Shown: piece after piece, positions 1 to 8,724 of the stretch
How the letters are laid out: each line of letters begins with the position of its first letter
How positions within the stretch are numbered: position 1 is the stretch's first letter
Assembly: GCA_964011275.1 (NCBI GenBank)
Contig: CAXGOB010000010.1
Coordinates: forward strand, 21,876 to 85,875
Source of the DNA: UBA7328 sp002471345
Lineage (GTDB): Bacteria > Bacteroidota > Bacteroidia > Chitinophagales > Saprospiraceae
Length of the DNA stretch: 64,000 bases
Reading direction: 5' to 3'
Made by a program: the position numbers and the translations under genes
The notes under the pieces: generated by a model
Databases searched by the model: none
What the model saw: the letters and a program-made list of their open reading frames with translations, nothing else
Told to the model about the DNA's origin: nothing

Positions 1-1742
1 CATCAATTTTATTAGACTTTATCGAATATTCAATTTTCGAAAATAGTCCTTCATGTCAATATGATTATATAGAAATATATCAAGGAGATGAAGTAGATAC
101 ACTTGAATTTATTGGTAAATACTGTAAAGAAGATATCAGTGAGCTACCAAATGGAGGGGACATTTTTTCAACTCATTCGAGTGGATGTGTTACTGTAAAA
201 TTTCATTCAACCTCAGTAAACACCTCTGTCGGATGGAAGGCAAATATTACATGTTTGGATTGTCCATTTATTCTTGTGGATGAAATATCTGTAACACCTG
301 AGTCATGTCAAAATTCCAATGATGGAGAAATACGCATTACAGTCCCATCAATGAAGTTGGACTATACATTTCAATTGATTGATGGAGAAGACACAACTTC
401 AAATACATCTGGAGAATTTTTAAATATTGGAGCCTCAAATTATGATTTAATCATTTTTCCCACCCACTATCCAGAGTGTTCAGATCTGTATGTAACTTCT
501 GTAGTTGTGGCTGTAAAAGAGGTGGTTGATTTAGAAATAGATGAAGGGTGCGCATTTGATACGAGTTCCTTTCTGGCAATTACTTTTAATTGTGGACAGA
601 ATGGGCTCCATTCCTATATAATGCCAGATAGTCTCACTTCAGCAAATCATGTCTATGAAAATCTAAGTCAGGGAAGTTATCAAGTCATAATAGAGGACAC
701 AATGAATAACTTGATTCTTTTTGACAGCACAATTATGATCATTCCCTTTGTTGTTGATTCAATAGACTGGGATACAGTAAGAATGCATTTGACAGAAACT
801 TATTCATATGAGGGATACTCTAGCTCGTGCCCTGGTGCTGGAGAATTAGATGCATACCAGAATAAAAATAGAATAGCCATTAATGACTTAGACACTTCAA
901 AGTCTTCCATATTAGTTTCATCTAGTATTGTACCTGACTTTATGGAAATAGATTTTAGAATAACCCATACTTGGGCCAGTGATTTACAAATATACCTGCA
1001 ATCACCCTCCGGTACTATTTTTCCTCTTTTTATAAATTCACCAAGTTGTGGTGAAGACAATATAAACGTTATTGTTTCAGATACAGCATCAATGGACCAT
1101 ATTGATTATGGTGTCATTTGTCAAACCTCAAATACGGGATTTGGAAATCCAGGCCCTCCTTATTCAAAGGAAGGAATATTCAAAGCCCAATCCTATTTAA
1201 ATAATACATATTCTAATAGTGTAGAAGGAACCTGGACACTTTTAGTGTATGATGGTTTCAATCTAGATCAAGGATATATAGAAGAATTTGGAATTCATTT
1301 CACCTACAATAGATCGACGCAATGGTTTTCTGATCCGAATGGACAAAATCTTATTTATGAGGGAGATCTAATCGATCCCTTTTCAACTATTCTGAGTCTT
1401 AACCAAACTGACACTACCCAGATTTTCGAATCATGTGTGCTTAAGGATTGCAATTCCAATCCAGTACCGATTACTTTAATGATCTATAACGACATGGAAG
1501 AATTAATTCAAAATTTGAGCGACTGTGAAATAGATAAGATTACAATTGACAATAGCATCATTCATAACTTTCCAAATGGCACTGAAATAAAAGTGAATAA
1601 TAATATTCACTCTAATGTCACAATAGATAGTGCAATGAATTTGATTTTCTTCGCTGGAAATGAGATTGAGTTAACAAATGGATTTGAAATACAACTCAAT
1701 GGGATATTTGAGGCTCAAATAGGACCTTGTGAAGACCCCTAA
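1..1742 (+). CDS. Secreted multidomain protein, CUB + SprB-like + P-domain, 5'-partial
   Basis: The frame is open from base 3 with no start inside the window, so the N-terminus lies to the left. Bases 3-254 encode a CUB domain (YDYIEIYQGD, a Cys, then GCVTVKFHS and GWKANITC). A SprB-like repeat follows (about 265-520). Bases about 870-1310 encode a proprotein-convertase P-domain (DLQIYLQSPSGT, GTWTLLVYDGF, GYIEEFGIHF). The tail (about 1500-1735) has the pattern AGNEIELTNGFE followed by IFEAQIGPC, common at the C-terminus of exported Bacteroidota proteins. P-domains often follow a subtilisin-like protease domain, which would have to lie upstream; that is inference. Role: probably an extracellular adhesin or protease. 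The domain calls are firm, the overall function is not. Confidence 0.85.
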   Translation, partial: SILLDFIEYSIFENSPSCQYDYIEIYQGDEVDTLEFIGKYCKEDISELPNGGDIFSTHSSGCVTVKFHSTSVNTSVGWKANITCLDCPFILVDEISVTPESCQNSNDGEIRITVPSMKLDYTFQLIDGEDTTSNTSGEFLNIGASNYDLIIFPTHYPECSDLYVTSVVVAVKEVVDLEIDEGCAFDTSSFLAITFNCGQNGLHSYIMPDSLTSANHVYENLSQGSYQVIIEDTMNNLILFDSTIMIIPFVVDSIDWDTVRMHLTETYSYEGYSSSCPGAGELDAYQNKNRIAINDLDTSKSSILVSSSIVPDFMEIDFRITHTWASDLQIYLQSPSGTIFPLFINSPSCGEDNINVIVSDTASMDHIDYGVICQTSNTGFGNPGPPYSKEGIFKAQSYLNNTYSNSVEGTWTLLVYDGFNLDQGYIEEFGIHFTYNRSTQWFSDPNGQNLIYEGDLIDPFSTILSLNQTDTTQIFESCVLKDCNSNPVPITLMIYNDMEELIQNLSDCEIDKITIDNSIIHNFPNGTEIKVNNNIHSNVTIDSAMNLIFFAGNEIELTNGFEIQLNGIFEAQIGPCEDP

Positions 1743-2147
1743 TCACATTCAAATGAGTTTGAAATTCCTTTCACATTGAGCGTGTTCTGAAATTTATTCG
1801 CAACTTGTTTTAGGCATAAATCTCGCGGTTTAAAGATAATTATCACATAGTTTAGGCTGTAATGAATTAATAATCACTAGGTTTTATTAACTTTTTGATA
1901 GTCATATTTTACTTTGAACCACTGCATTGAATAGTAAGTAGAGCTGTCCAATTCTTAATCTTTCAAAAGATTTAGCAATTCGAACATAATATGGAACAAA
2001 AAGAGGATTGTAATTAAATAACTTTAGCCTATTTCCCAAATTAATACAAACCAAGAAAAAAGGCATGCTGCATCTAAGCAACATGCCTAATTCCCCAAAA
2101 ACGAATCATGAAATTCTATTCTTTATCTCTTGCAAAAGTTTACATGA
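1743..2147. other. Intergenic region with one terminator
   Basis: Convergent gap between the secreted CUB/P-domain gene and the small exported protein. Apart from the minus-strand hairpin terminator at 2056-2088 I see no gene. A 60-codon open frame on the minus strand (1902-2084) overlaps that terminator, has no signal or family resemblance, and is not called. Confidence 0.6.
2056..2088 (-). terminator. Intrinsic terminator
   Basis: Read on the minus strand, AGGCATGTTGC pairs with GCAGCATGCCT (11 pairs including one G-U) around a 6-base loop, and is followed at once by a run of six T. It lies 60 bases past the stop of the small exported protein gene. Confidence 0.85.
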
Positions 2148-2537
2148 TCAGCTGTCTTGCCTCTGATCGTCATTCCATTCTCTGGAGATATCTCTTTCTA
2201 AGTTTCTTATATCAAACTGAATAAATGTCCATTCAGAAGAACTCAATCTACCATCATACAATGCCCTGTCAATTCTCCTCGTCAATCGATTCAAATCATT
2301 TTCAAGAACGAATACTTCATGTCTTGTTAAAACACCATTTCTAAATCCTCTGTTTAATGTATCTGCATAGTCATATGTTAACCTTGACAAACTATTTGCA
2401 GTATATGCTGTAGCGTACGGTGAGCTGCTGTTTAACCCAATATTCTGACCTCTTGATGGTAATGGGCAGTACTGAGCACTAACAATCCCTAAGCCCCCAA
2501 CTAAAAAGACTAAAAAGGCAAATATTTTCTTTTTCAT
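2148..2537 (-). CDS. Small exported protein of unknown function
   Basis: A 129-residue protein with a clear signal peptide: KKK near the start, a hydrophobic stretch (about residues 5-20) and a likely cleavage after VSAQ. The mature part (about residues 22-129) is rich in charged residues and looks helical, with two similar segments ending in runs such as NDLNRLTRRIDRAL and FDIRNLERDISREW. This could be a periplasmic or secreted helical protein. I do not recognise a family. It stands alone, with its own strong terminator downstream. The real-gene call rests on the signal peptide, the terminator and clean coding composition. Confidence 0.75.
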   Translation of the reverse strand: MKKKIFAFLVFLVGGLGIVSAQYCPLPSRGQNIGLNSSSPYATAYTANSLSRLTYDYADTLNRGFRNGVLTRHEVFVLENDLNRLTRRIDRALYDGRLSSSEWTFIQFDIRNLERDISREWNDDQRQDS

Positions 2538-2862
2538 AATACAAGTGATTTGGTGATAATTACCAATTACACTTTAATAACCCTATTAAAGTTCTGTGGA
2601 TTCCAAATAATCCAAAATTTAGAATTGTTTAACTTTTGGGCAATAAGGCATCGCAATAGGTTAATTTAGACTAAATACTTGCTTGTTTCTAAACAATTTA
2701 GACTGACCTGACTTTCAGGTTAGATCATTTCATTTCTGAAACCCTCCTGAATTATGTGAGCCAGCCATGTATAGATTATATTCTACCCAATTGGTAAACA
2801 AACTGCTGTTTATCAATCGAATAAGTCATATTCTGAGTAAAGAGGCCTCTCTTTTGTATTCC
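2538..2862. other. Intergenic region with a short direct repeat
   Basis: No gene is seen; this should hold the promoter of the exported protein gene and the end of the CotH transcript. The 10-base word AATTTAGACT occurs at 2663-2672 and again at 2695-2704, 32 bases apart (about three helical turns), and a small hairpin ACCTGA-CTT-TCAGGT lies just beyond it (about 2706-2720). These may be operator-like or chance. No clear TAnnTTTG element was found. Confidence 0.4.
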
Positions 2863-4251
2863 TCACTTCGTTCTGGCTATGCTCAAACTAGCCTTCATAT
2901 TATTAAGCGCTGTTTCCCATTTCACAATGCTCACTGCATCTTCATGAGTTGAGGCAGCTTCCTGGGTAGCTTCTCTGATTTGTGCTGCCCATAGATCAAG
3001 GAGCGGGCTCACTTCTTCTTCTGCAAAAGGTCCATTTTTAAAATCTTCCTTAATTGCTAAATATTCATCTTCAAATAATGTCCACGCATATATGAGTTTA
3101 TCACATGCAGCAGATTTTTGCATAAGATTAAATCTTCCATAACTAAAAGGTTCGCAGTTACTTGAGGTCTCCCCCCAACTATCAGCTATCGGGGTAACTG
3201 GATTATTATCCAAAATGATATTTTCAAAAGCATTGTCTAAATCCCAAGGAATGAGATGCATTGTTCTTTCAGTAGGTTCTTCATACCAATAAAAATTATG
3301 AGGAGAGCAATCAGAACTACTTATCTCACCATCACAATACCAATGAAAAGGCCCGTCATCTGCTCTGATTGTTCTGTCAACGACCGCATAAGCAATAATC
3401 TCGTCTACATTCATCCATCGTCCTACTAATGCTTTAAGTGAATCCTCAGATGCACTTTGTATTGCTCTAGCAAAAGACTCTATCATTTCCGATGTAGGAT
3501 CTTCATCTTCATTTGTTTTTAAAGATGCTAGATAGTCAGCAGACCGAAAAGGACTTCCACTGGAATGAAGGGGCCATATTTCTTTATATAAATTGCCTTT
3601 CCCATTGTCAAAATTCTGACGAGTGAATCGACCATCTATCTGTTCTACCATGGCAAACACACCAACGAACACCCCATTTACTAAAAGTTTAGCATGTACT
3701 GATCTTGGAGCAGGCACATCCATCTCTCTGAATAGATGATAACCTAATCGGTATCTCATTTGTGAATCATCTAAGTTCTGAGAATGAAATTGTAGTTTTT
3801 TTAACCCATAAAATTTGTCATCACTATCATTCCAATTTACTTTCACCTTCATAGACAGCTTGGTACAAGTTTTCCTTCCAGATGGATTTGACCAATCTGA
3901 TCCGGATACACAGCCTACATATGCTCCAATTGATCCTTTATACCTGATTCCAATTGGGCTCAAAGTTTCTCCCTCAAATGTGAGGCTTCCTTCGACATAT
4001 TTTTCCGCTGTAGGGTCATTGTCCAATTTTTCTAAATTTCCGTCAGGCAGATTAAGCTCAAAAGTGTGAAGCTTACTCTGGTCGTATATATAATCTGATT
4101 TGAGATTTAAATAATTTTCGTTACCAGTTGGAATTACTACTGAAACTTCATTAGGATTAGGCTGAGGATCACCTGGATCATTTCCACCAGGTTCAGATTC
4201 TGAACATGATACTACTGCAATCAAGACAGACAAAATTAAAACTCTGTGCAT
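2863..4251 (-). CDS. CotH kinase family lipoprotein
   Basis: CotH-like proteins have an atypical protein-kinase fold; the spore-coat member CotH phosphorylates other proteins, and many Bacteroidota encode secreted relatives. Here the start at 4251 gives a lipoprotein signal (MHRVLILSVLIAVVSC, Cys 16) and has AGAGGA about 9 bases upstream; the open frame extends to 4317 with other ATGs at 4275 and 4317. CotH features: GIRYKGSIG, KLSMKVKVNW, LKKLQFHSQ, a long middle, and the motif HLIPWDLDNAFE near the C-terminal third, which holds the metal-binding Asp residues. The disulfide-rich insert (CVSGSDW..., CDGEISSSDC) fits an exported location. The substrate is unknown. No operon partner is evident. 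Confidence 0.85.
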   Translation of the reverse strand: MHRVLILSVLIAVVSCSESEPGGNDPGDPQPNPNEVSVVIPTGNENYLNLKSDYIYDQSKLHTFELNLPDGNLEKLDNDPTAEKYVEGSLTFEGETLSPIGIRYKGSIGAYVGCVSGSDWSNPSGRKTCTKLSMKVKVNWNDSDDKFYGLKKLQFHSQNLDDSQMRYRLGYHLFREMDVPAPRSVHAKLLVNGVFVGVFAMVEQIDGRFTRQNFDNGKGNLYKEIWPLHSSGSPFRSADYLASLKTNEDEDPTSEMIESFARAIQSASEDSLKALVGRWMNVDEIIAYAVVDRTIRADDGPFHWYCDGEISSSDCSPHNFYWYEEPTERTMHLIPWDLDNAFENIILDNNPVTPIADSWGETSSNCEPFSYGRFNLMQKSAACDKLIYAWTLFEDEYLAIKEDFKNGPFAEEEVSPLLDLWAAQIREATQEAASTHEDAVSIVKWETALNNMKASLSIARTK

Positions 4252-4456
4252 TGCGCTAAATCCTCTATTTTCCATTAATAAAATTTTGACGAATAAATAT
4301 TCGAAATATACTTTCAATTGGCATAATGTAAATTCAACAATTATGAAATGCTTTTAAAGATTTGACAAAGGGTCTTACTAATATTCTGCTGAATCTATCA
4401 GAATGACCGAAATATTAAATCATTCAATCCAATGGTTATACTTAAACAAGTCTACT

Positions 4457-5218
4457 TTACTTTTTTAAAGTGCTAAGAAACATCTTCATCATTTCGGCTA
4501 TCATTGGATCTTCTCCAAACTTACAGAATTCTTGAACATGACTTTCTACATCAATGTCCACTCGGTTTAAGAGTTCTCTTCTCAGGTATTTTTTAGACAT
4601 TTTGAACACTGGTGCATAGACTCCAATCTGCTTTTCTAAATGTTTTTCAGCTTTATTGAGAACCTCTTCTACGTCAGCAGATTCGTTTACTAATCCTACT
4701 TTCACTGCGTCGTCACTATGGTATAACTGAGCATTTTGAACAGCAACCCAAGCCTCTTTTTCTCCCATATGGTATGCATAAATATCACAAAGCAACTCAG
4801 GTATGAGCAAAGACATTTTGAATTCATGCATACCTATGACATGTTTGGGTCCTCTGCCCATTATTCGATAATCTGTAGTTAATGCCAAAATGGTGCCTCC
4901 AGCTGGTGCATATCCAGTTATAGCACCTATCAAAGGTTTAGAAAACCGAATCATATCTCGCAATGTAGTTAGGGCAATCCTCCAATATTCGGCATATTCT
5001 TCTTTGGACAACTGTGCGATATGCATAATGTCTAGACCAGCACTGAAACAATGTGGTCGGCCCGAAAGGATTGCTCCCATTATTTTGTCATCAGAATCTA
5101 GAGTTCTGAAAGTATCTCCAAGGTCTCGCCATAAATCTGTATTTAGAGCATTTACTTTGCCTTGATCCATTTCTACAATGGCATAATTTTTTTTCCTAAT
5201 GACATTTAAAGTGGACAT
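4457..5218 (-). CDS. Enoyl-CoA hydratase/isomerase (crotonase) family protein
   Basis: A 253-residue cytosolic protein of normal length for the crotonase superfamily, which acts on acyl-CoA thioesters. The oxyanion-hole segments are visible: CFSAGLDI (about 57-64) and GYAPAGGTILA (about 102-112). In the region where hydratases carry the second catalytic Glu it reads GMHEFKMSLLIPE, so one Glu is kept, a layout more like delta3,delta2-enoyl-CoA isomerases than like two-Glu hydratases. That assignment is inference. It is a single gene on the minus strand with about 140 bases to the CotH gene downstream. Likely role: fatty-acid or branched-chain oxidation. Confidence 0.88.
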   Translation of the reverse strand: MSTLNVIRKKNYAIVEMDQGKVNALNTDLWRDLGDTFRTLDSDDKIMGAILSGRPHCFSAGLDIMHIAQLSKEEYAEYWRIALTTLRDMIRFSKPLIGAITGYAPAGGTILALTTDYRIMGRGPKHVIGMHEFKMSLLIPELLCDIYAYHMGEKEAWVAVQNAQLYHSDDAVKVGLVNESADVEEVLNKAEKHLEKQIGVYAPVFKMSKKYLRRELLNRVDIDVESHVQEFCKFGEDPMIAEMMKMFLSTLKK

Positions 5219-5377
5219 AAATTTTGATTTTAAGATCAGTATCGAATATCCTTAAAAAATAGATACGGCTATTATAAACTGGTTTACTAAAATATAATAC
5301 TATGACTTTTTAAAAAAAGAAGAAATGGCTTGTTCATACTGATAGGCTGACATGAACTGATCTAGTTGAGAAATATT

Positions 5378-5704
5378 TTAAGAGGAAATTTTTAACACCC
5401 ATCCCCTATCATAGCAATCTTCATTTAGAAGATTTGGAAAATGATCTAGAGCATCATTTATGGCTATCACTTTACCTCCTATTGGTAGGAGTATTTCAGA
5501 TGTTGTTTTATCAGATTCTATCTCACACAGAAGCATATTTTGAATTAACTCTTTTCCATTTTCTGGTAAATCATGCAATGCGGTGATATTACCAATAACA
5601 CTTTGTGCCCAGTCTGTGATACCAATTACCAAATGCTTATCTTGCTTTTTAACCCATGTGTCTAGATCAGAATGATAAAATGCTTCGTAATCAACTATTC
5701 TCAT
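5378..5704 (-). CDS. Glycine-cleavage H-protein-like lipoyl domain protein
   Basis: This 108-residue protein follows the H-protein pattern: VIGITDWAQSVIGNI, then LPENGKEL, then IESDKTTSEILLPIGGKV, AINDALDHFPNLLNEDCYDRG and GWVLKI. Lys66 sits at the position that carries lipoate in GcvH (ES-x-K), so lipoylation is possible. It is shorter than normal GcvH (about 125-130) and lacks the full YTxEHEW N-terminal strand. It is the last gene of a three-gene operon, starting 3 bases after the stop of the HsdR-N gene, and no other glycine-cleavage gene is near. It could be a normal GcvH that happens to lie here, or a diverged lipoyl-relay protein; the sequence does not decide. Confidence 0.8.
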   Translation of the reverse strand: MRIVDYEAFYHSDLDTWVKKQDKHLVIGITDWAQSVIGNITALHDLPENGKELIQNMLLCEIESDKTTSEILLPIGGKVIAINDALDHFPNLLNEDCYDRGWVLKISS

Positions 5705-5707
5705 AGA

Positions 5708-6175
5708 TCAAGCACTCCTAATATAATTGGGCATAGCACTTACAGGAAGAGCCTTCTTTTCATTATAGTCCATTTTGTAATAAAGGTTTTTACTGCCATT
5801 GGTAATCCAGAGGAAGTCTGCTTGCAGCGTTTTGTTGTATTGAGCAATCTGCATAGCGACATGTTCTGAAATATTGCTTTCAGGTGCTTTACATTCTATG
5901 AGGATAAGAGGATGCGCATTATTATTATACACTACAATGTCAAACCTTTTTTTTAGACCGTCAACAATGAGCTGACGTTCTACTCCTATTCTTTTTAGAG
6001 GATAATTCAAAGTACGGCTGAGGTGAGTAAGAACGAGTTGGCGTACAAATTCTTCAGGTTGCAATACATACCACTTCTTTCTAATAGGGTCAAAAATCTT
6101 TTGTCGATCATCTCTGAATTCGACCCTTAGATGTGTTTTATAACTTAGTAGATCTATTTCCTTAGGTATCAGCAT
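5708..6175 (-). CDS. Type I restriction HsdR N-terminal-type nuclease domain protein
   Basis: A 155-residue single-domain protein like the N-terminal nuclease domain of type I restriction HsdR (HSDR_N_2 type), a family that occurs as a solitary protein in many Bacteroidota. Key PD-(D/E)xK residues are visible: a Glu in GVERQL, Asp79 in KKRFDIVVY and Glu94-Cys-Lys96 in LILIECKAPE, with a following QIAQYNKTL helix. The start chosen (ATG at 6175) has AGAAGG about 9 bases upstream and overlaps the end of the upstream gene by 14 bases; the open frame runs further (to 6295) but that part overlaps the helicase-like gene and looks non-coding. No DNA methylase or specificity gene is near, so it is not a normal restriction system. 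Confidence 0.85.
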   Translation of the reverse strand: MLIPKEIDLLSYKTHLRVEFRDDRQKIFDPIRKKWYVLQPEEFVRQLVLTHLSRTLNYPLKRIGVERQLIVDGLKKRFDIVVYNNNAHPLILIECKAPESNISEHVAMQIAQYNKTLQADFLWITNGSKNLYYKMDYNEKKALPVSAMPNYIRSA

Positions 6176-8468
6176 AAATGGCACCTTCTGGCTTTTGTGT
6201 GCCTGCCCCCAATATAGACTGTCTGATGGATTTAAGTACAGATTTTCTGTCAGAAAATATTTTACCACTTTCAAAGTTTTGAACCTGTATACCAATTTTC
6301 ATCAAAGATTCAACTACATTTTGATGCCATATCATGTTGTCCGTATCTATATTTCCAATGAATCCATTTTCTATCCAAAGAAAGAATTCTACTTCTGCAT
6401 TGATTATAGCTTCAGTAACTCCTTCGATCGAAGTGATATTTCTATGAAGACATTTGATGCCTTGCGGGATAAATTGCATACTTACCAATTCTTCCATTTC
6501 ATCTGAAAGACACGAAATGATGCTAGCATCTCGCATTTGATAGATGCTGACCTCAGAAACAACACTCATTAATAGTTTGGCTACTCTTACGGCATCTTCA
6601 TATCGCTCTGTTACAGCAATGGACTTAAGGTGGTTTATCTTTTTGAAATCTTCTATTTGAAATTGGAAAGATTGAGGATCATCAATTTTGTGACTTATGT
6701 CCACTGAGAGCACACTTTTAGATTCACTGACTACTTCGGTATCCAAGGCAATGATCTTATTCCACTTAGTCTCATCTAAATTTGTTTTAATAACATTATA
6801 ATCCTTTTCCGTGGTAACCAAAATTGGAAAAAACGAAGTAAAGGTTTCTTGGTTCCTAACAAAAAGATCAAAAACTCCATTCTTAGCATTCTCATTCTTA
6901 ATTAATTGCTGAAAAGCAAATCCATCTTCTTTTTTGAATCGATTTACTTGTTTTGATCTATCTTCCCAGATGTTGATATGAATACTATCAAGAATACTTT
7001 TGTTTAATTCTCCTTTCTTATTTCTAAGATGTTTAACATCATCTCCTATACCTAAAATCTGAGGATCAAAATGATCAAACAAACATTTTGTGAGAAGAGC
7101 TTTAGCCACAGTGGGTTTCCATGCTTCCGATTTAAATGATAAGTCGTTAAGCACTATATCCACTTGATTTTTTTGCAAAGAAGCCCTCCATTCAAAATAA
7201 TCAGGATGTGACTCAAGAAAAACAATGCAACGATATAATTCACTTTGGATCTCTTGAATTAATTCTAATTTATTTTCAAAATTCAAGGCATTATTCACCT
7301 GTTTTTTTTGCAACAATTCCGAACTATTCAGCTCCTCCACAAAAGTATTAAACCTCTTGTCCAATATTGTAAGTGCTTGATTTTGAATATTATACGGACC
7401 TAACCTTCTTAACTTTTCGTCAATTCTCTTTCCTATATTGATCTTAAAATCTTCTGTAGCTAATAATAAGTCTGAGATAATTTCCCCAAATTTTGCAACA
7501 GTCCATCTTGATCTATTAGTATTAGGCCAAGTCACATCAATGAATTTTTGCCTCTGTAACTGTTGCTCAAGTTCCTCTAATAAACTCTCAATTGAATGAT
7601 ACTCTAAAACAGAGCAAACCTCTTCAAAAGGGCGATTTTTATTTTCTGAGTCATTCCCACGCGCATTTAATCGAAAAGCATGCTTTTCTAAAAGCTGAAC
7701 TAACTTGGTCACTTTTCCATAAGTATCATAGACTTCTTGAGCTATTTCGGATCTGAGTAGATTGAATTGATTCTTTATTGATAAACCTATTTCCTCTAAT
7801 TCTTCTTTTCGGGATGTTAACTCATCTAATAAGGATTCTAGATCAAATGATGGACTGTATACATCCGTATGAAATGGGGACAATTCATGCAGAAGTACAT
7901 AATCTGATTTAAAATCACTCTCTGCTTCTCCTATTGTATAGATATACTCAGAATAATTAAACTCTTTCCAATCTGGTGACAAACTGTGATCTGAATCTTC
8001 AGATGATTGCTCAATTTGACACCATTTCTGAAGTAACTCAGACCATGATAATGGTCCCATTACATCCGCAGAAAGAAAAGACAGGCTACTCTTTATTACA
8101 GATTCTATGTCCTCTAATTCATTTCTTAGTACTCTATGTCGATCTTTATCAAAATCTAAAGGGTTACTCTTAATAAAAGATTGGATTCTTTTTAGAGGTT
8201 CCTGTTTTTCAATATAGTTAGGAGTCCAGACTAAGCAATATTTAGAAAGTTGATATTTTGACAAAACTTTCGCAATCCATGCCGGGTCCTGAGTCTCACT
8301 CGTAACAACTAGAGTGGGCTTTTGGTATTGCAAATTATCAACTATGATATTGACCAAAAGGTCTTCAACGTCTATTTGATCATTGACCTTAATTCTCGTA
8401 TTTCCATAGTGCGAGTCAAATCGACGATATACATCGTGCAATGACGGGTGCATTGGGATAAGTGGCAT
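6162..8468 (-). CDS. Large protein resembling a degenerate superfamily 1 helicase
   Basis: A 768-residue cytosolic protein I cannot place with certainty. The layout resembles DNA2/Upf1-like SF1 helicases without their catalytic residues. Residues 28-48 (NDQIDVEDLLVNIIVDNL, then KPTLVVTSETQ) match the Walker A strand, helix and motif Ia pattern, but the GxxGxGK(S/T) loop is absent. Around 555-580 the stretch FPILVTTEKDY...NKIIALDTEVV matches the region with motif II, where a DEAxQ box is expected but LDTEV stands (Asp576). The middle (about 230-420) is charged and coiled-coil-like. The C-terminal 60 residues faintly recall a restriction-endonuclease-like fold (ESLMKIGIQVQNFESGKIF) without catalytic residues. 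It is the first gene of the operon with the HsdR-N and H-protein-like genes. The homology is inference. Confidence 0.6.
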   Translation of the reverse strand: MPLIPMHPSLHDVYRRFDSHYGNTRIKVNDQIDVEDLLVNIIVDNLQYQKPTLVVTSETQDPAWIAKVLSKYQLSKYCLVWTPNYIEKQEPLKRIQSFIKSNPLDFDKDRHRVLRNELEDIESVIKSSLSFLSADVMGPLSWSELLQKWCQIEQSSEDSDHSLSPDWKEFNYSEYIYTIGEAESDFKSDYVLLHELSPFHTDVYSPSFDLESLLDELTSRKEELEEIGLSIKNQFNLLRSEIAQEVYDTYGKVTKLVQLLEKHAFRLNARGNDSENKNRPFEEVCSVLEYHSIESLLEELEQQLQRQKFIDVTWPNTNRSRWTVAKFGEIISDLLLATEDFKINIGKRIDEKLRRLGPYNIQNQALTILDKRFNTFVEELNSSELLQKKQVNNALNFENKLELIQEIQSELYRCIVFLESHPDYFEWRASLQKNQVDIVLNDLSFKSEAWKPTVAKALLTKCLFDHFDPQILGIGDDVKHLRNKKGELNKSILDSIHINIWEDRSKQVNRFKKEDGFAFQQLIKNENAKNGVFDLFVRNQETFTSFFPILVTTEKDYNVIKTNLDETKWNKIIALDTEVVSESKSVLSVDISHKIDDPQSFQFQIEDFKKINHLKSIAVTERYEDAVRVAKLLMSVVSEVSIYQMRDASIISCLSDEMEELVSMQFIPQGIKCLHRNITSIEGVTEAIINAEVEFFLWIENGFIGNIDTDNMIWHQNVVESLMKIGIQVQNFESGKIFSDRKSVLKSIRQSILGAGTQKPEGAIYADT

Positions 8469-8650
8469 GTAGTAGTCTTTATTTATAACCTTAGTAATGA
8501 GGGTCTTGAATCCTCAAAAAAAATAGAATTTGTAGTTTCTAAAAAGTTCTAATTTCTCAAAACTTCGATGTAAATATATGAAGAATTTTTATATATAAAA
8601 ATATTTTATAATATGTTTTTATATGTATCTGAGGCAGTTAACTTAGAGCC

Positions 8651-8683
8651 AAATAAAAAGGATCAGCATTGTAGTACTGACCC
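8651..8683 (-). terminator. Intrinsic terminator
   Basis: Read on the minus strand, GGGTCAG pairs with CTGATCC (one G-U) and is followed by TTTTTATTT. It lies about 40 bases downstream of the MORN lipoprotein stop and separates that gene from the helicase-like operon. Confidence 0.75.
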
Positions 8684-8724
8684 CTCTGAAATTCTAGTTA
8701 AGTTTAAATCTTAAAAGTCCATTT

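Noticed and set aside
1902..2084. Minus-strand open frame of 60 codons after the exported-protein gene
   Set aside because: It overlaps a convincing terminator hairpin, has no start context, signal or recognisable composition.
2767..2952. Plus-strand frame opposite the end of the CotH gene
   Set aside because: It overlaps the real minus-strand gene, which has clear lipoprotein and CotH motifs.
5378..6175. Reading the HsdR-N gene as part of a type I restriction-modification system
   Set aside because: No methylase or specificity subunit is present and the protein is only the N-terminal nuclease domain.
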